This document shows positions 7,382-12,422 of a stretch of 12,422 nucleotides of DNA, one piece after another. The stretch is taken from contig JBKEDH010000010.1 in the NCBI GenBank assembly GCA_047975295.1, forward strand, positions 1-12,422, read 5' to 3'. Below the pieces are notes generated by a model. It had not been told where the DNA came from. It ran no database searches and was given only the letters and a program-made list of their open reading frames with translations. This stretch comes from JBKEDH01 sp047975295 (GTDB taxonomy: Bacteria; Bacteroidota; Bacteroidia; Flavobacteriales; Flavobacteriaceae). Within the stretch, counting starts at the first letter, position 1. Each line of letters starts with the position of its first letter. A program made the position numbers and the translations under genes.

Positions 7382-8390
7382 AAGTAGCCATAGTGGGATA
7401 GTGATCGGAAAAATGCTGGTTGTATGTTTTAAATCCGTGTACGAAAAAGGCTTTATCAGAAAAAATAAAATCTATCCTAATTGGAAAAAACCTAAAACTG
7501 TAGGTACGTCCAAAACCGGAACCTGCTTTTTCAAACGTATCGTTTAAACGGCCTTTTATATGTCTATAAACATAAGAGAATGCCGTATTGTTAAAATCGC
7601 CGCATATAATCATTTTATGGTTACAGGCTTCTTTATGTTTTAAAAACAGTTCGGTTTGTTCCTGCTGCATTTTAAAGGTCTCCCCTATTCGTTTTAACAA
7701 ACGTTCGGAATCTTCGGCCTTTAAGCTTTCTATCCGAGGATCTATACGTAACGATTCTAAATGTACGTTATATATACGAATGGTATCATTTTCTTTTAAA
7801 ACATCGATAAAGATAGCATTATTTGGTGTATTTGGAAATGCCACCGAACCCGAATTAACAATAGGGTATTGCGAAAAAATAGCTTGTCCATACTTAACTT
7901 TTTTACCCGTAACATGCTCGTATTTATACTTAAAAAAAGACAAATCAACATTGCTATGTGGGTGGTATTCCTGAAGACTTAAAATATCCGGTGCCTCGGT
8001 TTTTATAAAATCGACTATTTGGGTTTCCACACCATCTTCTGGAATCCATTTATAAAGATTAAACAACCTAACATTATAGTTCATAATCTTTATATTATTG
8101 GGACTGTCGATTTCCTTTGGCGATGAAAATTTATACAACGATCCAAAACACAGGTAACCAATTAGTAAAACCAAAAAGGAGAGCAAAAACTGTTTTCTTA
8201 ATTTTAATAGCCAATAAATAAAAAACATAGCATTACAAAAAATCAAGAAAGCAACTCCCAAATTTAAAACCGATAAGATCGAAAATGTTTTGGGTGGAAA
8301 AAAAGGCAAAGCAAGTGAAAACAAAAGCAATATCGCAACTATTACATTAAAAATATAAATAACTTTATTTATAAAGCTTAGGTTTTTCAT
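7371..8390 (-). CDS. Endonuclease/exonuclease/phosphatase family protein with N-terminal membrane anchor
   Basis: A 339-residue protein with three N-terminal membrane helices (about 8-30, 38-62 and 67-85) followed by an EEP domain. The metal-dependent phosphoesterase residues are all visible: Asn106 in MNYNVR, Glu141 in LQEY, His210 in YNVHLES, Asp265 and Asn267 in GDFNN, Asp307 in RIDFIF, and the final Ser-Asp-His at 328-330. The active domain should therefore be functional and follow the last helix, but which side of the membrane it faces is not certain from sequence. Relatives cleave DNA, phosphoinositides, sphingomyelin or other phosphodiesters, so the substrate is open. It is the last gene of the minus-strand cluster, 24 bases after the second rhomboid gene. 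The ATG at 8390 is the only sensible start. Confidence 0.9.
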   Translation of the reverse strand: MKNLSFINKVIYIFNVIVAILLLFSLALPFFPPKTFSILSVLNLGVAFLIFCNAMFFIYWLLKLRKQFLLSFLVLLIGYLCFGSLYKFSSPKEIDSPNNIKIMNYNVRLFNLYKWIPEDGVETQIVDFIKTEAPDILSLQEYHPHSNVDLSFFKYKYEHVTGKKVKYGQAIFSQYPIVNSGSVAFPNTPNNAIFIDVLKENDTIRIYNVHLESLRIDPRIESLKAEDSERLLKRIGETFKMQQEQTELFLKHKEACNHKMIICGDFNNTAFSYVYRHIKGRLNDTFEKAGSGFGRTYSFRFFPIRIDFIFSDKAFFVHGFKTYNQHFSDHYPTMATLTL

Positions 8391-8414
8391 TGTTGCAAAT
8401 ATTCTATAAGCTTC

Positions 8415-9260
8415 TTACTTTCCCGTCCTAAATAAAAACTCCTTTTCTTCGGCCGTTAAACTATCGTAACCACTTTTGCTTATTTTGTCTAAAATAATAT
8501 CTATTTGTTTTTGGTGATTAAACGCGTTAAAATCAGATTTGGTATAACCGCCCATTTTCCCCTTGTTTTTATGTACTGTTTTTAATGAGCTTTTTTTTGA
8601 AGGTTTAAACAAGCCTACAACAAAATCGGCCATACTTTCAAAACCACGGCCTATATCGTTTCCTTTAGTAAGTTGTTTAGCATAAAAATATCCCAAGAGC
8701 GCACCACCAAGATGAGCCAAATTACCACCCGAATTACTACCGAACAGCCCCAGAACATCTAACACCACAATAGCTGCACCAATATACCAAAGTTTTATAT
8801 TAAACGTAAACAATCTTACTTCTTGGTTTGGTAGGTAAGCACATATAAAAACCAATAAGGCACGAACAGCTGCCGATGCTCCTACCAAGCCAGAACTAAT
8901 ACCAAAAAAATCGGGAAACAACGAATATCCCAACATAAATAGCATACCTCCTCCCATGGCACCCAAAAAATAAATGTTTAGTGCTGTTTTTGGACTGAAC
9001 AAATTTAAAAACATCCGCCCAACAAAATACAACCAAAGCATATTGAAAAGAATATGTAAAAAATCGTAATGAACAAAAGCGTAAGTAACAATACTCCAGG
9101 GTTTCTCGATAAAGCCCATAAAACTACTGGGCAGTTCGAGCCAATGCGTATAAGGTTTTAACAATAGACCCAATAGAAAAACCACTATATTTACAACAAT
9201 AACTTTTTCTAAAACGTTTAATTGCGACAGTTTATATTTTATATCACTGGTTAGGCTCAT
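8415..9260 (-). CDS. Rhomboid family intramembrane serine protease with C-terminal cytosolic tail (second of pair)
   Basis: A 281-residue membrane protein from the ATG at 9260, chosen because it forms a four-base ATGA overlap with the upstream rhomboid stop; an ATG at 9269 would add Met-Gly-Ser. Six membrane helices cover about residues 20-200. The rhomboid H-x-x-x-N motif is HILFN (69-73), the nucleophile is Ser129 in VGASAAV, and the catalytic histidine is His183 in NLAHLGG. The residue after the serine is Ala instead of the Gly of the classical G-x-S-G, which I recall in other Bacteroidota rhomboids, so activity is likely but not assured. After a basic linker (220-245) the C-terminal end, IDIILDKISKSGYDSLTAEE, is a short helical module common in Bacteroidota rhomboids (I recall it as DUF6576, name unverified). 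It probably cleaves membrane-protein substrates in the inner membrane. Confidence 0.9.
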   Translation of the reverse strand: MSLTSDIKYKLSQLNVLEKVIVVNIVVFLLGLLLKPYTHWLELPSSFMGFIEKPWSIVTYAFVHYDFLHILFNMLWLYFVGRMFLNLFSPKTALNIYFLGAMGGGMLFMLGYSLFPDFFGISSGLVGASAAVRALLVFICAYLPNQEVRLFTFNIKLWYIGAAIVVLDVLGLFGSNSGGNLAHLGGALLGYFYAKQLTKGNDIGRGFESMADFVVGLFKPSKKSSLKTVHKNKGKMGGYTKSDFNAFNHQKQIDIILDKISKSGYDSLTAEEKEFLFRTGK

Positions 9261-10006
9261 CGATCCCATCGATTTTGGTTAAACTGATTTTTTTTCCAGT
9301 ACCACATAATTATAAAGCCTACCAAGGCACCTCCAACATGCGCAAAATGTGCTGTATTACTGGGGCTAAAAATAGACTGGCCAGAAATACCCGAAATTAA
9401 ATCCAATGCAATAAGACCGGGAATAAAATACTTAGCCTTAATGGGTATTGGCAAAAAGATAAGCATAAGTTCGGCATTGGGATTCATCATCCCAAAAGCA
9501 GCCAAAATGCCCATAATACATCCCGAAGCCCCAACCATAACAGCATTAAAAACCAGAAAAATATTCTGTAAATCCAATAACTGCCCTTGGGTTACTCCTT
9601 GCTGCACCTTGTTGGTTGTTAACATGTTTATAATTTCGTTTGAAGACAAACCGGAACTTACCAAACTATTAAAACTTGGCAAAAATTCGTAATAATAATA
9701 CCCTACCTGTAAAGCTACGGCACCTAAACCGGCCGAAAAATAAATAAACAAGAACCGCTTACTGCCCAAAACTTGTTCTACCGGCGTACCAAACATCCAT
9801 AAGGCTAACATATTGAACAAAATATGCGACCACCCACCATGCATAAACATATGGGTTATAATTTGCCAAAAACGAAAATCTTCATGCTTAGGAAAATGCA
9901 TGGCAAACAAATTATCGAAAATACCATTACCTACTGTAATCGTACCAATAAACATAATAACGTTAATAATAATCAGGTGCTTTACACTATCTGAAATACG
10001 CATCAT
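9257..10006 (-). CDS. Rhomboid family intramembrane serine protease (first of pair)
   Basis: A 249-residue polytopic protein with the full rhomboid signature: HILFN (61-65) after the GGWS loop, the catalytic Ser161 in VGASGC, and His223 in HFAHVGGA. It would cut single-pass membrane proteins inside the bilayer. Between helices 3 and 4 there is a longer hydrophilic segment (about 110-148, rich in Ser, Asn and Gln) than in the E. coli GlpG core. The tail after the last helix is short and polar (KKNQFNQNRWDR), unlike the long tail of the second rhomboid. Two adjacent ATG codons (10006 and 10003) are possible starts. It lies 5 bases after mutL and overlaps the next rhomboid start by four bases, indicating one transcript and coupled translation. 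The pair share only the family motifs and look like old duplicates, not recent ones. Confidence 0.93.
   Translation of the reverse strand: MMRISDSVKHLIIINVIMFIGTITVGNGIFDNLFAMHFPKHEDFRFWQIITHMFMHGGWSHILFNMLALWMFGTPVEQVLGSKRFLFIYFSAGLGAVALQVGYYYYEFLPSFNSLVSSGLSSNEIINMLTTNKVQQGVTQGQLLDLQNIFLVFNAVMVGASGCIMGILAAFGMMNPNAELMLIFLPIPIKAKYFIPGLIALDLISGISGQSIFSPSNTAHFAHVGGALVGFIIMWYWKKNQFNQNRWDR
9259..9273. repeat. ATCGAT-CCC-ATCGAT repeat at the rhomboid-rhomboid start
   Basis: Two copies of the palindrome ATCGAT are separated by three bases. On the minus strand this reads ATCGATGGGATCGATGAG, so each copy supplies one of the two possible ATG starts of the second rhomboid gene. As RNA it could fold into a 6-bp stem with a 3-base loop covering the start codon, which ribosomes finishing the first rhomboid gene would open. 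Confidence 0.5.
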
Positions 10007-10011
10007 AATCT

Positions 10012-11865
10012 CTATATAAATTTTTTATCCAGTTCGTCAACGCTCATCGTTATAAACGTTGTTCGGTTTGTTGGTGTAATATTTGGTTCTTTACATGCAA
10101 AAAGTTTATTCACTATATGCTCCTGTTCGTCTTTTTTTAAAGCTTGACCTGTACGTATCGCCAAACTTTTTGCCATAGATTTTGCCAAAAGGTCGGCTGC
10201 ACTAAAATTACTGTCGGGCACTTCGTTTTCTACATCGCTTATAAGTTGTTCCAAAACAATAGATACCTCACTTTCGGGAATACTTACAGGTACGCCCGTT
10301 ATTTCGAGAGTATCACTATTTATATTGGAAAAAACAAATCCGGCATTTTCCAAATCGTCCTTTAATTGCTTAATAATTTGGATTTCTTGGGTTGAAAAAT
10401 GAAGTTGAAGCGGAAATAATAATTGCTGGCTTACACCTTCCTTTACAGTTATATTTTTAAGAATATCTTCGTATAGAATACGTTGGTGTGCCCGATGCTG
10501 ATCTATAACTACCATTCCCGATTTTATAGTACTTACAATATATTTGTTGTGAAGCTGATAGGTGGTATTAAGCGATTCTATTTCGTTATCTCCTTCAAAT
10601 GCCAAAATATTGGTTTCCCCACTTTCAAAATGAACCTCACTAAAATGCTGTTGCGATATTGTTCCTTTCGATTCCAACCCCACATACAAACTTTCCCATT
10701 GCTGTACTGGTTCTTTTCTGTAATTTGGAGTAGCTTTAGAAGTCGATTTTGCTTCCTCCTTAAACGGATTAAAGTCCTTATCTACCTCAACGGTTGGTGT
10801 ACTAACTGTTTTATCTTTATAGTTATAAGGTGTGTTTAAAGCGGTATCGTGATCAAAATCTAAAACCGGTGCAATATTAAACTGCCCCAAACTGTGTTTT
10901 ACCGCCGAACGCAACAAGGCATAAAGCGTATGCTCGTCGTCGAACTTAATTTCGGTTTTTGTAGGATGGATATTAATATCGATAGTTTGCGGGTTTACCC
11001 TTAGGTACAAAAAATAACTGGGATGCGTTCCTGCTTTTAACAAACCTTCGAACGCTGACGAAATGGCATGGTTTAAATAGGCACTTTTTATAAACCTATC
11101 GTTTACAAAAAAGTACTGTTCTCCCCTTGTTTTCTTGGCAAATTCGGGCTTACCTACAAATCCCGAAATACTAAGTACTTCGGTATCTTCTTCAACAGGC
11201 ACCAATTTTTCGTTGGTTTTATTGCCAAAAATATTTACAATGCGCTGCCTGTAATTGCTTACGGGCAAATTAAATGTTTCGCTGCCGTTATTATACAATA
11301 AAAACCCAATATTAGGGTGCGCTAAGGCCACACGTTGAAATTCGTCGATAATATGGCGCAACTCCACAGCATTCGATTTTAAAAAATTTCGGCGTGCAGG
11401 GATATTAAAAAACAGGTTTTTAACCGATATCGATGTCCCTTTTGGTGTTACCACAACCTCTTGCGATTGTACTGTACTGCCTTCAATTACCACAGCATGT
11501 CCAACATCGTCGTTTTCTTGTTTTGTTTTTAGCTCGACGTGGGCAATGGCCGCAATACTGGCAAGGGCTTCTCCCCGAAATCCTTTGGTACTAAGATGGA
11601 ACAGATCGTCGGCATTACGTATTTTCGAGGTGGCATGGCGTTCAAAACACAAACGGGCATCGGTAACGCTCATTCCCTTTCCATCGTCGATAACCTGAAT
11701 AAGGGTTTTTCCGGAGTCTTTAACAATAAGCTTTATATTTTTGGCACCTGCATCTATGGCATTTTCCAATAATTCCTTTACTACCGATGCCGGCCGTTGT
11801 ACGACTTCGCCTGCTGCAATTTGATTGGCAACATGGTCGGGTAAAAGCTGTATGATATCTAACAT
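10012..11865 (-). CDS. mutL: DNA mismatch repair protein MutL
   Basis: A 617-residue MutL, which couples mismatch recognition by MutS to strand removal. The N-terminal GHKL ATPase is complete: Glu31 and Asn35 in ELLENAIDAG, DDGKGM (60-65), ATSK (78-81), GFRGEAL (95-101), FFNIPARRNFLK (152-163), and the transducer motif INIHPTKTEIKF (297-308). A variable linker spans about 335-430. The C-terminal dimerisation domain holds QQLLFPL (480-486), which matches the sliding-clamp-binding motif of MutL. The nuclease metal-site motif DQHA(x)2E(x)4E appears as DQHRAHQRILYE (455-466), with Arg458 and Gln461 in place of Ala and the key Glu. The C-P-H-G-R-P motif is replaced by CKEPN (591-595). The protein therefore probably lacks intrinsic nicking activity. 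The start ATG at 11865 is 3 bases after the upstream gene stop. Confidence 0.97.
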   Translation of the reverse strand: MLDIIQLLPDHVANQIAAGEVVQRPASVVKELLENAIDAGAKNIKLIVKDSGKTLIQVIDDGKGMSVTDARLCFERHATSKIRNADDLFHLSTKGFRGEALASIAAIAHVELKTKQENDDVGHAVVIEGSTVQSQEVVVTPKGTSISVKNLFFNIPARRNFLKSNAVELRHIIDEFQRVALAHPNIGFLLYNNGSETFNLPVSNYRQRIVNIFGNKTNEKLVPVEEDTEVLSISGFVGKPEFAKKTRGEQYFFVNDRFIKSAYLNHAISSAFEGLLKAGTHPSYFLYLRVNPQTIDINIHPTKTEIKFDDEHTLYALLRSAVKHSLGQFNIAPVLDFDHDTALNTPYNYKDKTVSTPTVEVDKDFNPFKEEAKSTSKATPNYRKEPVQQWESLYVGLESKGTISQQHFSEVHFESGETNILAFEGDNEIESLNTTYQLHNKYIVSTIKSGMVVIDQHRAHQRILYEDILKNITVKEGVSQQLLFPLQLHFSTQEIQIIKQLKDDLENAGFVFSNINSDTLEITGVPVSIPESEVSIVLEQLISDVENEVPDSNFSAADLLAKSMAKSLAIRTGQALKKDEQEHIVNKLFACKEPNITPTNRTTFITMSVDELDKKFI

Positions 11866-11868
11866 GTA

Positions 11869-12153
11869 TTACTTAAAGAATATAGATAAATCGAATTCGA
11901 TTATTAATAAAAAAATAAAAACAAGAACAGCTACGATAATAAGTGTTCGTTTATTGGCCGATTTGTCTGGATTATTCTTAAAATCATCCAAAGCATTAAC
12001 AAACTTACCCTTTAGGCTTTTATTTGGACCAACGGTTGTTCTAAACCCATCGAATTTATGCCTGGGTTCAAACGGGCTACCTTCGCCTTTATCGTCATAG
12101 AATCTTGGTTTGTAGCTAAACTTTTTATTTTTCCATTTTGGCAAAAGCCCCAT
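11869..12153 (-). CDS. Small single-helix membrane protein upstream of mutL, function unknown
   Basis: A 94-residue protein with a basic, aromatic-rich N terminus (KWKNKKFSYKPRFYDDKGEG, 6-25), a polar middle, and one C-terminal membrane helix at about 70-87 (TLIIVAVLVFIFLLII), ending FDLSIFFK. By the positive-inside rule the N-terminal 69 residues should face the cytoplasm. I recall proteins of this kind in Flavobacteriia sometimes being labelled 'riboflavin synthase subunit beta', probably by carry-over from a nearby ribH; nothing in this sequence resembles lumazine or riboflavin synthase. It shares its N-terminal motif and helix start with the gene upstream. It sits 3 bases before mutL and 13 bases after its neighbour, so it is part of the mutL operon. 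Function is unknown. Confidence 0.8.
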   Translation of the reverse strand: MGLLPKWKNKKFSYKPRFYDDKGEGSPFEPRHKFDGFRTTVGPNKSLKGKFVNALDDFKNNPDKSANKRTLIIVAVLVFIFLLIIEFDLSIFFK

Positions 12154-12166
12154 AATTTTAATTTTC

Positions 12167-12422
12167 TTATTTGTATTTTGTTTCCAATATATACATACAG
12201 AGCAATAACAATACCAAAATAATGATTAACGTACGTATTGGCAGAGCTGCCTTTACCTTACGGTTACTTGCTCTTTCGTCCCGCCATTTCGAAATAAAAG
12301 AAGTGTCTTCTGAATTTTTTAAAGCTTCCAAATCTTCACCTTCTTGGCTTTCTTCGGAAAAACGGGATCTGTAATTAAAGCTTTTATTTTTTCGCTGATT
12401 GAACAATTTTGATTTTTTATTT
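12167..12422 (-). CDS. Small single-helix membrane protein related to the downstream gene, 5' end possibly outside window
   Basis: The frame stays open to the window edge (12422). A TTG at 12406 would give 79 residues, but no ATG is visible before the edge, so the true start may lie outside. The visible protein has the motif RKNKSFNYRSRF, matching WKNKKFSYKPRF of the next gene at 7 of 12 positions. An acidic stretch (ESQEGEDLEALKNSED), a basic stretch and a C-terminal helix (TLIIILVLLLLCMYIL, about 59-74) with a short basic end follow. Both proteins start their helix with a TLII sequence after a basic residue. They look like an ancient tandem duplication of a cytoplasm-facing, tail-anchored small protein. 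Function is unknown; co-transcription with mutL is likely from the 13-base spacing to the next gene. Confidence 0.7.
   Translation of the reverse strand, partial: NKKSKLFNQRKNKSFNYRSRFSEESQEGEDLEALKNSEDTSFISKWRDERASNRKVKAALPIRTLIIILVLLLLCMYILETKYK

Noticed and set aside
7371..12422. The minus-strand cluster as a defence or mobile system (nuclease-like protein, proteases, small membrane proteins)
   Set aside because: The EEP protein, rhomboids and MutL are all housekeeping families in a gene order I recognise from flavobacterial chromosomes; there are no recombinases, repeats, composition shifts or defence-specific domains.

Overview
The window looks like ordinary chromosomal DNA from a member of the Bacteroidota, most likely the family Flavobacteriaceae. 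The evidence is the AT-rich composition, weak or absent Shine-Dalgarno sequences, several TAnnTTTG-type -7 promoter boxes, a type B ribosomal protein L31, a DUF4199 membrane protein, a GlmU-like sugar nucleotidyltransferase homologue of the Bacteroidota type, and a mutL/rhomboid/rhomboid/endonuclease-exonuclease-phosphatase gene cluster. There are no tRNA or rRNA genes, CRISPR arrays, insertion sequences or phage genes. No intergenic stretch exceeds about 155 bases.

Left part (1-2000). The 3' end of a bestrophin-family channel gene (+) converges on a minus-strand pair: rpmE2 (type B L31), then a GlmU-like protein. rpmE2 has a good flavobacterial promoter (TTG, 19 bases, TATTTTTG) and a strong intrinsic terminator (13-bp stem plus seven T). 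The GlmU-like gene appears to have its own promoter box and a stem-loop in its leader.

Middle part (2080-7301). Four plus-strand genes lie close together: a DUF4199 four-helix membrane protein, a DPM1/GtrB-type polyprenyl-phosphate glycosyltransferase, an alpha-D-phosphohexomutase, and an MsbA-type ABC exporter that overlaps the mutase stop codon (TAATG). Together they suggest sugar-phosphate supply, lipid-linked sugar transfer and export of a lipid or glycolipid for the cell envelope. The exact substrates cannot be read from the sequence.

Right part (7371-12422). Six tightly packed minus-strand genes form a probable operon, read right to left: two small related single-helix membrane proteins (the first cut by the window edge), mutL, two translationally overlapping rhomboid intramembrane proteases, and a membrane-anchored endonuclease/exonuclease/phosphatase protein. 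The MutL has an intact ATPase domain and a clamp-binding-like motif but lacks the usual endonuclease metal-site motifs.

I found no convincing new biological system. The points most worth a second look are the MutL lacking nuclease motifs, the GlmU-like protein with a degenerate nucleotidyltransferase half, the small paralogous membrane proteins upstream of mutL, and the repeat at the rhomboid-rhomboid start site.
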